Below are positions 27,475 to 37,800 of a DNA stretch of 64,000 nucleotides, one piece after another. Origin of the DNA: Nannocystis sp. (GTDB lineage Bacteria; Myxococcota_A; Polyangia; Nannocystales; Nannocystaceae). Each line of letters opens with the position of its first letter. The first letter of the stretch is position 1. The notes beneath the pieces were generated by a model, which did no database searches, was not told where the DNA came from, and worked only from the letters and a program-made list of their open reading frames with translations. The stretch covers positions 519,001 to 583,000 of the forward strand of contig NZ_JADJNN010000002.1 in the NCBI RefSeq assembly GCF_016714285.1, given 5' to 3'. The translations under genes were made by a program, and so were the position numbers.

Positions 27475-27531
27475 CGAAGGCCTTGCCCGAGCCGAGAATG
27501 TGTAGGACACGCTTTGCGAGTGGCCGTGCCG

Positions 27532-27951
27532 ATGACTGCAACCTCCAAACAGGAGCCGCCGACCCCGACCGATAGCCCGGTCGTCGAGGTCGTGGCGGAC
27601 GACGCGGATGGGGCGGATGAGGGGGCGGCCGGGCGTGAGGCCGAGGCGGCGGCGAAGCGGAGCAAGAAGGCGGCGACAGTGACAGCGAGTGTTGCGGCAG
27701 TGGAGGTCACGGCGAAGCCGGCGAAGGCGAAGCCGGCGACGCAGCCCAACAACGTCCGCAAGCTGCGGCAGGCGGCGATGATGAGCAAGGCCGAACTCGC
27801 GCGGCGAGCTGGCGTCAGCCCGCTGACGATCGATCGGGTGGAGTCGGGTTGTCCGTGCCGCATGGACACCAAGCGGAAGATCCTCGAGGCGCTGGGTCTG
27901 AAGCCCGAGGCGCGCGAGCAGGTGTTCGGGCCGGACATCGACCAGGCCTGA
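27532..27951 (+). CDS. XRE-type helix-turn-helix protein
   Basis: 139 residues from ATG at 27532. The N-terminal half is low-complexity (Pro/Thr, then acidic, then Lys/Ala-rich: AKRSKKAATVTASVAAVEVTAKPAKAK). The C-terminal ~65 residues are an HTH_XRE/HTH_3 domain: VRKLRQAAMMSKAELARRAGVSPLTIDRVESG, KRKILEALGL. Probably a DNA-binding regulator; its position 30 bp before pilM suggests control of, or co-transcription with, the pilus genes (inference). Confidence 0.82.
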   Translation: MTATSKQEPPTPTDSPVVEVVADDADGADEGAAGREAEAAAKRSKKAATVTASVAAVEVTAKPAKAKPATQPNNVRKLRQAAMMSKAELARRAGVSPLTIDRVESGCPCRMDTKRKILEALGLKPEAREQVFGPDIDQA

Positions 27952-27981
27952 CGCTGTTGCGGTGTCGGTGGGCACGAGGCC

Positions 27982-29019
27982 ATGGCGAGTCACTGTATCG
28001 GCCTCGACATCGGCTCGACGGCGATCAAGCTCGTACAGCTGCGGACCGGGCGGGCCGGGCTCTCGCTGGAGAACTTCGGCGTGGCGCCGGTGCCGGTCGG
28101 GGCGATCGTCGGCGGGATGGTGCAGCAACCGGCGCTGGTGGTCGCTGCGCTGCGCGAGCTGACGGCGCGCATCGGCCTGCGCGGCACGGAGGTGGCCCTG
28201 GCCGTGTCCGGCAACGGGGTGATCATCAAGCGGATCAGCGTGCCGCAGCTCGAGCCGGACGCGTTCGCGCGGCAGATCGAGTGGGAGGCGCGGCAGCTGG
28301 TGGCGCCGCCCAGCCGCGACGACCTGCTCATCGACCACACCCGCCTGCGCCAAAACCCCATGACCGGCGAGGTCGAGGTGCTGCTCGTCGCGGCCAAGAC
28401 GGACGCCGTCCAGCAGTACCTGCGGGTGGTCAGCGAGGCGGGGCTGCGCCCGGTGGTGGTCGATGCCACGGCCTTCGCGCTGCAAAACTGCGTCGAGGCC
28501 GGCCAGGGCTTCGCCAGCAGCGAGACCTTCGCGGTGGTCAATGTCGGCGCCGCGGCCTCGACGATCAGCATCATCGCCGAGGGGATGCCGGCCTACGGGC
28601 GTGACATCGGCTCCGGCGGGAATCTCTACAGCGAGGCGCTGCGCGGGCTCGGTTTGGCCGCGGAGGACATCGAGCGCTGCAAACGGGGGGGCGAGCTGCC
28701 AGGTCTCGAGATCGAGGCCCGGATGGTCCAGGTGTCGGAGGCGATCGCGGCGGAGATCCAGCGCTCACTCGACTTCTTCCGCGCGGCGGTCGCCGAGGAG
28801 CCGCTGTCGCGCATCGTGCTCAGCGGTGGTTCGGCGCTGGTGGCCTCGCTGCGGCGGGCGCTGGGCGAACGCTCGCGGCTGCCGGTCGCGCTGCTCGACC
28901 CGTTCGCGCGGGTCCGGGTCGACTCGCGTCGGGTCGACCTGGCGGCGCTGCGGACCAACGCCCCGGCGGCGGCGGTCGCGTTTGGGCTGGCCCTGCGCTC
29001 GGAGGACGACGCGCCATGA
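27982..29019 (+). CDS. pilM: Type IV pilus assembly protein PilM
   Basis: 345-residue actin-like ATPase of the pilus inner-membrane alignment complex; it binds the cytoplasmic tail of PilN. FtsA/PilM-type motifs: GLDIGSTAIKLVQL at the N-terminus (phosphate 1), IEWEARQLV, LLVAAKTDAVQQYL, FAVVNVGAAASTISI (phosphate 2), and IVLSGGSALVASL (adenosine). Its stop overlaps the pilN start (ATGA), indicating coupled translation. Confidence 0.93.
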   Translation: MASHCIGLDIGSTAIKLVQLRTGRAGLSLENFGVAPVPVGAIVGGMVQQPALVVAALRELTARIGLRGTEVALAVSGNGVIIKRISVPQLEPDAFARQIEWEARQLVAPPSRDDLLIDHTRLRQNPMTGEVEVLLVAAKTDAVQQYLRVVSEAGLRPVVVDATAFALQNCVEAGQGFASSETFAVVNVGAAASTISIIAEGMPAYGRDIGSGGNLYSEALRGLGLAAEDIERCKRGGELPGLEIEARMVQVSEAIAAEIQRSLDFFRAAVAEEPLSRIVLSGGSALVASLRRALGERSRLPVALLDPFARVRVDSRRVDLAALRTNAPAAAVAFGLALRSEDDAP

Positions 29020-29606
29020 TCCGCATCAACCTGTTGCCGCAGACGGCGAGGCGACGGCGACGACCCCGGGCCGGCCGCGAGTTGCCCGTGCTGGCCCTGG
29101 TGCTCGTCTCGATCGCGCTGATCACCGCCGGGGCCTTGTGGAGCGCCGCGACCGAGGCGGAGAGCGACGAGCTGCGCCAGCAGACCGCCAGCCTGAAGGA
29201 GGAGACCAGGGCGGTGCGCGACAGCTTCGACCCCGGGGCGCTGGTGCCTCGCGAGCGCGCGCTACAGGCCGAGCGCGCGGCGCAGGACCAGCTCAAGGTC
29301 GGCCGGCGTACGCCGACGGCGCTGCTGGTGGTGCTCGCGGAGGTCGTCGCCGCGGGTGACCCGGCGGCGCTGCCCGGTGAGTCGCCCTTCGCCGGCCGGG
29401 CTCGCAAGGGGCCGCTGTGGCTCAGCGAGCTGCGCGAGCTGGACGCGAGGCAGTGGTCGTTGACGGCCTCGGCCGCGGACCTGCCGACGCTCACCGGCCT
29501 GCTGCGGCGCCTGCGTTCGAGCGAGCACTTCGCGGCGGTGGCCCCGGCAGAGTATGTTCGCGAGGACGATCGGCTCACGCTGCGGGTGACGCTGAGCGTC
29601 CGCTGA
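29016..29606 (+). CDS. pilN: Type IV pilus assembly protein PilN
   Basis: 196 residues. It starts with the PilM-binding motif MIRINLLPQ, a short basic cytoplasmic tail (ARRRRRPRAGR), one membrane helix (~25-45), a coiled-coil-like stretch (ATEAESDELRQQTASLKEET) and a periplasmic ferredoxin-like domain (LWLSELRELDARQWSLTASAAD, LRSSEHFAAV). Dimerises with PilO in known systems. Confidence 0.9.
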   Translation: MIRINLLPQTARRRRRPRAGRELPVLALVLVSIALITAGALWSAATEAESDELRQQTASLKEETRAVRDSFDPGALVPRERALQAERAAQDQLKVGRRTPTALLVVLAEVVAAGDPAALPGESPFAGRARKGPLWLSELRELDARQWSLTASAADLPTLTGLLRRLRSSEHFAAVAPAEYVREDDRLTLRVTLSVR

Positions 29607-29629
29607 CCGACGATTCCTGGGAGTGACAC

Positions 29630-30184
29630 ATGTCCGCTGGCCCCTTCGCCCACTGGTCGCCGCTGCAGACGCTGCTCGTCTGGGTGCTCGGGACCTGCGT
29701 GGCGGCGGTCGTGTGGTACGCGCTGTTCTACCGGGCGACGCACGACGAGTGGGTGCTGGCGACCAACGAACAGCACGTGGCGTACCGGGAACGCGATGAC
29801 GCGCGCAAGGCCCGGGATCGGGCCCGCCTGCACGCCCAGGAGCTCGACGCTGACGCCGCTGCTCTGGCCGCGACGCGGGTCGCGAGCGCGGCACCGGGCG
29901 AGGACTTGCTGCTGGTGGTGGCGCCGCTGGCGAGCGAGCTGGGGCTGGAGATCGACCGCTGGCGGCCGCTGGCGGACGAGCCGGCGGGGGCGTTGTTGCT
30001 GGCGCCGGTCGAGGTCGATGCGCGCTGCTCGTGGTCGGCGCTGCTCGAGCTGCTGCGCCGGCTCAGCGAGCTGCCGCAGGTGCTGGTGGTGCAGCGCCTG
30101 GCGATCCGCGCGGGCGACGGTGACGCGCTCGAGCTGCATCTGGTGCTCGGTGCGCTGCGCCTGCGCCCCGAGGCGACCCCGTGA
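29630..30184 (+). CDS. pilO: Type IV pilus assembly protein PilO-like
   Basis: 184 residues. One N-terminal membrane helix (LQTLLVWVLGTCVAAVVWYAL), a coiled coil (~40-90, RERDDARKARDRARLHAQEL), then a periplasmic domain with PLASELGLEIDRW and WSALLELLRRLSELPQVLVVQRL, the usual PilO pattern. 23 bp after pilN. Its stop overlaps the aroK GTG, so it is coupled to aroK; pilP and pilQ, which normally come between, are absent. Confidence 0.85.
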   Translation: MSAGPFAHWSPLQTLLVWVLGTCVAAVVWYALFYRATHDEWVLATNEQHVAYRERDDARKARDRARLHAQELDADAAALAATRVASAAPGEDLLLVVAPLASELGLEIDRWRPLADEPAGALLLAPVEVDARCSWSALLELLRRLSELPQVLVVQRLAIRAGDGDALELHLVLGALRLRPEATP

Positions 30185-30723
30185 AGGGCCCGGCCCGGCC
30201 GGTGTTTCTCACCGGGATGATGGGCGCAGGCAAGTCGACGCTCGCTCCGCTGGTGGCTCGAGTGTGGGGTGTGCCGTGGGTCGACCTCGACGTCCGTGTG
30301 GGCCGCATCTTCGGCGCCACGGTGGCGCAGCTGTTCGCGCGCGGTGAGCCGCAATTTCGCCGCTGCGAGCGTGAGGCCCTGCAGCTGTTGCTCGCCGAGC
30401 CCGGGCTGCGCGGGCGCGGTGTGGTGATCGCGGTGGGTGGGGGTGTGATCGTCGACCCGGTCAACCGCGCGACGATCGCCGCCGCCGGGCTCGTGGTCTT
30501 CCTCGCCGTCCCGCTCGACGAGCTCTACGCTCGCCTGCTCGCTCCGGCGGCGCGCGAGCAGCGGCCCTTGCTGGGCGGCGAGCCCTCGCTCATGCGCGCG
30601 CGCCTCGAGGAGCTGCTCGAGCGACGTCGGTCTGCCTATGGGGAAGCAAACGTGGTTGTCGACGCCGGAGGATCACCGCAAGATGCGGTTCGCAGGCTGC
30701 TCGCGGCGCTGCCCGAGGCGTGA
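30181..30723 (+). CDS. aroK: Shikimate kinase
   Basis: Phosphorylates shikimate in the common aromatic pathway. 180 residues from GTG at 30181. P-loop GMMGAGKST at 12-20; substrate-binding VDLDVRVGRIFG; FARGEPQFRRCEREAL; IAVGGGVIV (GGG motif); and REQRPLLGG near the lid. Overlaps pilO (GTGA) and is followed immediately by aroB, the usual aroK-aroB order. Confidence 0.95.
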   Translation: MKGPARPVFLTGMMGAGKSTLAPLVARVWGVPWVDLDVRVGRIFGATVAQLFARGEPQFRRCEREALQLLLAEPGLRGRGVVIAVGGGVIVDPVNRATIAAAGLVVFLAVPLDELYARLLAPAAREQRPLLGGEPSLMRARLEELLERRRSAYGEANVVVDAGGSPQDAVRRLLAALPEA

Positions 30724-30725
30724 GC

Positions 30726-31883
30726 ATGACGGACCCGTCACCAGGCAGAGCCAGGCGTCCACGCCCGCTGGTGGTCGACGTGCACGTGCCCGCCGAGAGC
30801 CACAGCTACCCGGTGTTGATCGGTCGCGGGACGATCGCCCGCCTCGGCGTCGAGTTGCAGCAGCGGCTCGGTCACAGCGGGACGGTCGCGCTGGTCTCGG
30901 ACAGCACGGTGACCCGGCTGCACGCGGCGGCGGTGCAGGCCAACCTCGAGGCGCAGGGCTTCACGGTGGCGGCGATCGTCGTGCCCGCGGGTGAGGCTCA
31001 CAAGACCACCGGGACGCTCTTCGACGTGATCGGGGGCATGATAGCGAGTGGCCTGGGCCGGCGCGACGTGGTCGTCGCTCTCGGCGGCGGGGTGGTCGGA
31101 GATCTCGCCGGACTGGCAGCGGCCCTGTTCATGCGCGGCGTGCCGGTGGTCCAGTGCCCGACCACGCTGCTCGCCCAGGTCGATGCCTCGGTCGGGGGCA
31201 AGGTCGCGGTCGACGTGCCCGCCGGCAAGAACATGGTCGGGGCCTTTCATTTCCCGCTGTTCGTGGTGATCGACCCTGAGCTGCTCGTCACCCTCGGCGA
31301 CCGCGAGCTGGCTCAGGGTCTCGCCGAGATGCTCAAGCACGCCTTGCTGTTCTCGGCCGACCACCTGCAGGCGCTGCTCAGCGCGGCGCCGGCGATCTAC
31401 GCCCGCAACTTCGACATCATCACGCCGCTGGTGGCGACCTCGGTCGGGCTCAAGGCGGCCTGCGTCGGCCGCGACCCGTGGGAGACCGGGGAGGCCGGCA
31501 AGGGCCGGGTCCTGTTGAACCTCGGGCACACCGTCGGGCACGCGATCGAGGCCGCCTCGGGGTTTCAGGTGGCGCACGGCGAGGCGGTCGCGCTCGGTCT
31601 GCGCGCGGCGGCCAGGATCTCCGAGCTCAAGGGTCTCGCCGAGCCCGGGCTCGAGGCGCTCGTGGTCGACGCTCTCACGTGCCTGCGCCTGCCGACAGGG
31701 CTCGACGAGTGGCTGGTCGGAGAGCGCGGCGTGGCGGTCGAGCGGGCCCTGCAGAGCGACAAGAAACGGGCCGCCGGGAGCGTGAGCTACGTGGCTCTGG
31801 CCGGCGTCGGCGAGCCCTCGGTGCTGTCGCTCGCCTTGCGAGATCTCATCGGTCTGCTGCGTCAGGGGATCGTCGCGGGCTGA
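30726..31883 (+). CDS. aroB: 3-dehydroquinate synthase
   Basis: Converts DAHP to 3-dehydroquinate, NAD- and metal-dependent. 385 residues from ATG at 30726, which has GAGG about 7 nt upstream; GTG at 30720, overlapping the aroK stop, is an alternative. Motifs: PAGEAHKTTGTLF, VVVALGGGVVGDLAGLAAALFMRG, CPTTLLAQVDASVGGKVAVD, GKNMVGAFHFP, the metal ligands in AEMLKHALL, LNLGHTVGHAIE and HGEAVALGL. Intact. Confidence 0.96.
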   Translation: MTDPSPGRARRPRPLVVDVHVPAESHSYPVLIGRGTIARLGVELQQRLGHSGTVALVSDSTVTRLHAAAVQANLEAQGFTVAAIVVPAGEAHKTTGTLFDVIGGMIASGLGRRDVVVALGGGVVGDLAGLAAALFMRGVPVVQCPTTLLAQVDASVGGKVAVDVPAGKNMVGAFHFPLFVVIDPELLVTLGDRELAQGLAEMLKHALLFSADHLQALLSAAPAIYARNFDIITPLVATSVGLKAACVGRDPWETGEAGKGRVLLNLGHTVGHAIEAASGFQVAHGEAVALGLRAAARISELKGLAEPGLEALVVDALTCLRLPTGLDEWLVGERGVAVERALQSDKKRAAGSVSYVALAGVGEPSVLSLALRDLIGLLRQGIVAG

Positions 31884-32036
31884 CTTGGGGAATTGCCCGC
31901 CTGAGGGCGTCTGGAGCGGCGTTGGGCCGATCGAGCGGCGGGCGCAATTGCTCGGCTCCAATGCCGTCCGAACGCCGCCAACATGCCGCTTGCCAGGCGG
32001 TTCGGCGTCTGCGACCCTGCAACCCGGCGAGAGACC

Positions 32037-32378
32037 ATGCTCGATACCCTCAAATCCATCGTCGACAAGATCCCGGGCGCCAAAGCTGCTGTGCTAATGG
32101 GCCTCGACGGGTACACCGTGGAGAAGTACGTCGGTGACGATAGCCTCGGTGACATCGAACAGGTCTCCACCGAGTTCATCGAGATGATCAAGGTGGCTCG
32201 CGCCCTCGACCTGGGCACGGTGTCTGACATCACCGTCAAGGCCGAGCGCGGCACCCTGCTGGCCCGCTTCCTCTCTGAGGGCTACTTCGCCGTCGTGCTG
32301 ATGACCGAGACCGGCAACTTCGGCAAGGGCCGCTGGGTCCTCCGCACCGCCGCCAACGAGCTGCTCGCCGCGCTGTGA
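32037..32378 (+). CDS. Roadblock/LC7-domain protein
   Basis: 113 residues from ATG at 32037. A single Roadblock/LC7 domain: MLDTLKSIVDKIPGAKAAVLMGLDGYTVEKY, EFIEMIKVARALDLGTVSDI, GTLLARFLSEGYFAVVLM, FGKGRWVLRTAANELL. In Myxococcota such proteins (MglB type) act as partners of small Ras-like GTPases in polarity and motility. No GTPase gene is nearby, so the partner is unknown. It sits between aroB and aroQ. Confidence 0.88.
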   Translation: MLDTLKSIVDKIPGAKAAVLMGLDGYTVEKYVGDDSLGDIEQVSTEFIEMIKVARALDLGTVSDITVKAERGTLLARFLSEGYFAVVLMTETGNFGKGRWVLRTAANELLAAL

Positions 32379-32396
32379 CCGGCTGTGACTTGGCCT

Positions 32397-32900
32397 GTGA
32401 CTGGCCTGCGCACACAGCCGCGGGTGCTCGTGATTCACGGGCCCAATCTCAACTTGCTGGGTGAGCGTGAGCCGGCGGTGTACGGCAGCACCACGCTGGC
32501 AGAGCTCGACGCCTCGCTGCACATCCTCGCCGACGAGCTCGGTGTGCAGCTGATGACGCAGCAGAGCAACCACGAGGGCACCATCGTCGAATGGATCCAG
32601 GGGTCCCGCGCCCGCGGCGAGCGACCCCAGGACGGGCTGATCGTCAATCCAGGGGGTTATACGCACACCAGCGTGGCCATCGCCGACGCCCTGCGGGCCG
32701 TGAGCATCCCGGCGATCGAGGTCCACCTGAGCAACCTCTACGCGCGCGATTCCCTTCGCCACACCTCGATCACTGGCGTAGCATGTGCCGGGATCATCAT
32801 GGGCCTGGGCACTGCATCGTACCTCCTCGCGTTGCGCTTTCTTGCGGGCCAACTCGGCCGTCCCCGAGTCGGCCCACGAGTCGGCCAGCCCCTCCCCTGA
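32397..32900 (+). CDS. aroQ: Type II 3-dehydroquinate dehydratase
   Basis: Dodecameric enzyme of the shikimate pathway. 167 residues from GTG at 32397 (GTG at 32385 also in frame). Motifs: VLVIHGPNLNLLGEREPAVYG, QSNHEGTIVEWIQ, LIVNPGGYTHTSVAI with active-site His, and IEVHLSNLYARDSLRHTS. The C-terminus is extended by ~20 residues containing GRPRVGPRVGQ. Third shikimate gene of the cluster, after the Roadblock gene. Confidence 0.95.
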   Translation: MTGLRTQPRVLVIHGPNLNLLGEREPAVYGSTTLAELDASLHILADELGVQLMTQQSNHEGTIVEWIQGSRARGERPQDGLIVNPGGYTHTSVAIADALRAVSIPAIEVHLSNLYARDSLRHTSITGVACAGIIMGLGTASYLLALRFLAGQLGRPRVGPRVGQPLP

Positions 32901-32923
32901 GCCTGTTCTATTACGGAGTGTCC

Positions 32924-33444
32924 ATGTCGTCCGAACCCCGGGACAACAACACGCTGCCTGACTTGCGGTACATCCGCGAGCTGGCCAAAGTCTTTCGCCA
33001 GTACGACCTCGACGAGATCGAGATCGAGAACGGGGAGCAGCGCGTGCTGCTGCGGCGCAGCGACTTCCCGGCCGGCAGCGCCAGCGCGGCCAGCGGAGCG
33101 GGGCGGCCCGTCGTCGAGTACCAGGTGCCGGCAGCACCGGCAGCGCCGGCGCCGAGCCCGAGCCCGGCAGGAGGGGGCGCAGCCGCGCCCGCGCCCGCAG
33201 GGACGAGCGAGGCGTTCATCACCTCGCCCTTCGTCGGCACCTTCTACCGCTCGTCGAGCCCGGAGTCGCCGTCCTTCGTCGAGGTCGGCACCACGGTGCA
33301 GCGCGGGCAGACCCTGTGCATCGTCGAGGCGATGAAGCTGTTCAACGAGCTCGAGGCCGAGTTCCCGTGCGTGATCGAGGCGGTGCTCCTCGACAACGCG
33401 CAGCCGGTCGAGTACGGGTCCAAGTTGTTCCGGATTCGCAAGCT

Positions 33445-33448
<4 letters not shown>
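32924..33448 (+). CDS. accB: Biotin carboxyl carrier protein of acetyl-CoA carboxylase
   Basis: 174 residues from ATG at 32924. The N-terminal part (LRYIRELAKVFRQYDLDEIEIENGEQRVLLRR) is typical AccB; a Pro/Ala linker (~60-95) leads to the biotinyl domain, with the biotin site EAMKL at Lys138 and the end SKLFRIRKL. Its stop overlaps the accC GTG. Carries carboxybiotin for malonyl-CoA synthesis. Confidence 0.95.
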
Positions 33449-34824
<1,376 letters not shown>

Positions 34825-34870
34825 CCACAGCATGGGGCACGAGAGCATTCGGAAGGAGTGAGCAGCGGGG

Positions 34871-37800
34871 GTGGCGTTCAACCGGGACAAGGCGATGACG
34901 GCGGCCGCGAAGTTCGCGGCGAAGGGTCAGCATGATCGTGCCGCGAAGGAGTACGTCTCGGTCATCGAGGCCGACCCCAGCGACACGCGTACGTGGCTCT
35001 TGCTCGCCGAGGCGCTGGTCAACGCGGGCGACAAGCCCGGGGCCATCGAGCGTTATCTGCACGTCGCCGCCGGCTACGCGAGCACGAACGACGCCCAGAA
35101 GGCGATCGCTGTGTACCGCAAGGTCCTCGGCATCGACGCCAACCGCCTCGACATCCAGACCCGCATCGCCGGGCTCTACAAGGATCTCGGGCGTGTCGGC
35201 GACGCCGTCGCCGCCTACGAGTTCGTCGCCCAGGCCTACTTCCAGGCCGGCCAGATCGCCGAGGGCCTCGAGGGCTTTCGCATGGTCGCCGAGCTCGAGC
35301 CGGCGGCGGTGGGCAAGCGCCTGCGCCTCGCCGAGCTGTACTCGCGCGAGGGGATGGTCGCTCAGGCCGTCGAGCACTTCCGGCTGGCCGCCGAGCGCCT
35401 GCTCGCCGACCGCCGCACGGACGACTACATCCGCGTCGCCGAGCGCCTGATCTATCACAAGGAGGACGACCTCCCGGTCCTCCGCTCGCTCGCCCAGATC
35501 TACCTAAGACAGAACGAGAACCGGCGCGCGCTGGTCAAGCTGAACGCGCTGCTGCGGGCCGCCCCGGCCGACGCCGAGGGCCTGGAGCTGCTCGGGGAGA
35601 CCTTCGTCGCCATCGGCAAGGTCGACAAGGCGATCAGCGTGGTGATGGAGCTGGCCCGCGAGCAGCGCAAGGGCGGGCGCAAGAACAAGGAGACCGCGGC
35701 TCGGGTGCTGCGCAAGGCGCTGCAGTGGAACCCGGAGAATGCCGATGACATCCGCAAGCTCGCCAGTGAGATCGAGGCCGAGGTCGCCCTGCTCCCGCCC
35801 GACGCAGAGCCCAAGGACAAGGGAGAGCTGGACCTCGACGTCGATGTCGTCGAGGACGAGGCCGCGGCGAGCAGCGGCGACATCGACCTCGACGTCGATG
35901 TCGAAGATGTGGAGGTCAAGGTCGAGGAGGTACCGTCCCGCCCTTTCGCTCCCGTGGGCGCCAACGTGGCGCCCAGCGTGGTTGAAGCTGGGGACGAGAG
36001 CGTCGGCGATGTCGACAAGGTCCTGCTCGAGGCCCGCGTCTATGTGAAGTACAAGATGTTCGAGCACGCGCTCGGGCATCTTGATGCGGTCTTTCTGCGT
36101 GACTCGAGCCACCTCGGCGCGCTCGAGCTGCAGGCGCAGATCCTGGTCGAGCTCGACCGCAGGCCCGAGGCCGCCGACATCCTCGTCCGCCTCGCCCAGC
36201 TGGTCAGCGCCCGCGATCCCCGGCAGGCCCGCGCGAACCTCGAGCAGGCGCAGAAGCTGGTCCCCGATCACACCAAGGCCGAGATGGTCCTGGCGGCGCT
36301 CGACAGCGGCGGCATCGGCGAGACAGCCCCGCTGCTCATCGGTCTGCAGGCCGAGCTGCAAGGCGACCCGACCGCCCCGCCTCGTGCTTTCGATCCAGCC
36401 GAGTCGAGCAGCCACGGGGCGGCCTCCACCGTCGGTCCCGAGCCCAGCGGCACCGTGCCCGTCGCGGTGGTCGCCAAGGACAGCAGCGAGGACGCGAAGC
36501 CGGTCGAGGCTCCGGGAGCTCCGTCGGTCACGAGTGAGGGCCCCGCGGTGCAGAGCCTGGCACGCGACGAGGTCCCTGCCGCCACGCCGCCGGCGGAGGG
36601 CTCCGGTGCGCGCACGTTGCCGACGATCAGCGAAGATTCGGGCGCGGGTAAGCTGGCCGCCCTGGTCAACGAGCCGCGCACGGAGGGCTCCGGCGCGCGC
36701 AAGCTGCCGACGGAAGAGGGATCCGGCGCGCGCAAGCCGGTCGTGGCGGTGAACGAGCCGATCACCGAGGGCTCGGGGGCTCGCAAGCTGCCGACGGTGA
36801 GCGAGGGCTCTGGTGCGCGCAAGCTGCCGACGGAAGAGGGCTCTGGTGCGCGCAAGCTGGCCGCGCTGGTGAACGAGCCGATCACCGAGGGGTCCGTCGC
36901 TCGTAAGCTCCCGACCGAGCGCACGCCGTTGCCGATCAAGACCTTCGGCGAGAAGACCCCGCTGCCCGTCTTCAAGCCGCCGCCGTCTGAAACGGTGATC
37001 AAGGCGGCGAGCGAGACGGACTCGTCGGGCACGCTCACGGGCACGCCAGAGCCGGCTGCACCCGTGACTGACACCCCGCCGCGAGGCCGCCCGATCGTCA
37101 AGCCCGTGCGCAAGCCGCCAGGCGGCGCCTTCAAGCCGCCCGCGCAGCCCTCGGCCGAGGTCGAGGAGTTGGATTCTGGCGTGATCGAGGAGCTCGACGT
37201 CGACGAAGCTGACGTGGTCGAGACGCCCGCTGCGCCCCCGCCGCGCAAAGGCCCGCCCAGTCGACCCGCGCCGCCGGCCAAGCGCCCGCCGCCGAAGCCA
37301 CCTGGGCGCAGCGACCCCAAGGCAGCGTCGCCATCCGGCGCCGGCAAGGCGACACCTGTCCCGGAGGACAGCAAGGCGACACCTGTCCCGGAGGACAGCA
37401 AGGCGACACCTGTCCCGGAGGACAGCAAGGCGACACCTGTCCCGGAGGACAGCAAGGCGACACCTGTCCCGGAGGACAGCAAGGCGACACCTGTCCCGGA
37501 GGACAGCAAGGCGACACTTGTCCCGGAGGACAGCAAGGCGCAGGCATTGCCGATCGCCGGGAGCGAAGCGGTCGTCGAGGCCCAGCCCGCCGAGGTCGTG
37601 GCAGAATCCCGGGGCGCGGACAGCCGAGCTGTCGGTGAGAGCGTCGAGACCCGGCCCGAACCAGTCGCGGCGGCGGAGAAGGCCGAGCCCGCGAGCGCGC
37701 AGTCCGAGACCGTCGAGCCCGTCAGCGAGCCGCAGCCCGCGGCGGAAGTGATGGCGGCGCCTGTTGAGCCCACGAGCGAGACACCAGCAGCGGCAGCAGT

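Larger units (their letters stand above)
26724..27531. other. 808-bp region without a clear gene; contains an AT-richer island
   Basis: Upstream of glpK (-) and of the HTH gene (+). It holds two copies of gagttgccacgcgggc (26774-26789, 26798-26813), a long inverted repeat (26826-26864), two related purine-rich blocks ending gccgtcgttg (near 27186 and 27461), and a stretch from about 27300 to 27470 visibly lower in GC than the rest of the window, with two TATCACT heptamers. Apart from a doubtful 47-codon frame, no protein family is visible in any frame. It probably contains both divergent promoters and may be a remnant of transferred DNA. Confidence 0.55.

Noticed and set aside
32385..32399. 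GTG start at 32385 for aroQ
   Set aside because: In frame and possible, but GTG at 32397 gives an N-terminus closer to the family; both kept in the annotation text.
37349..37537. Regular repeats resembling a CRISPR array
   Set aside because: The units are contiguous, without unique spacers, keep the reading frame, and no cas genes are present.
37611..37640. GACAG...CTGTC inverted in the opposite arm order inside the TPR gene
   Set aside because: The arms are reversed relative to the dispersed family and it occurs once; treated as chance.
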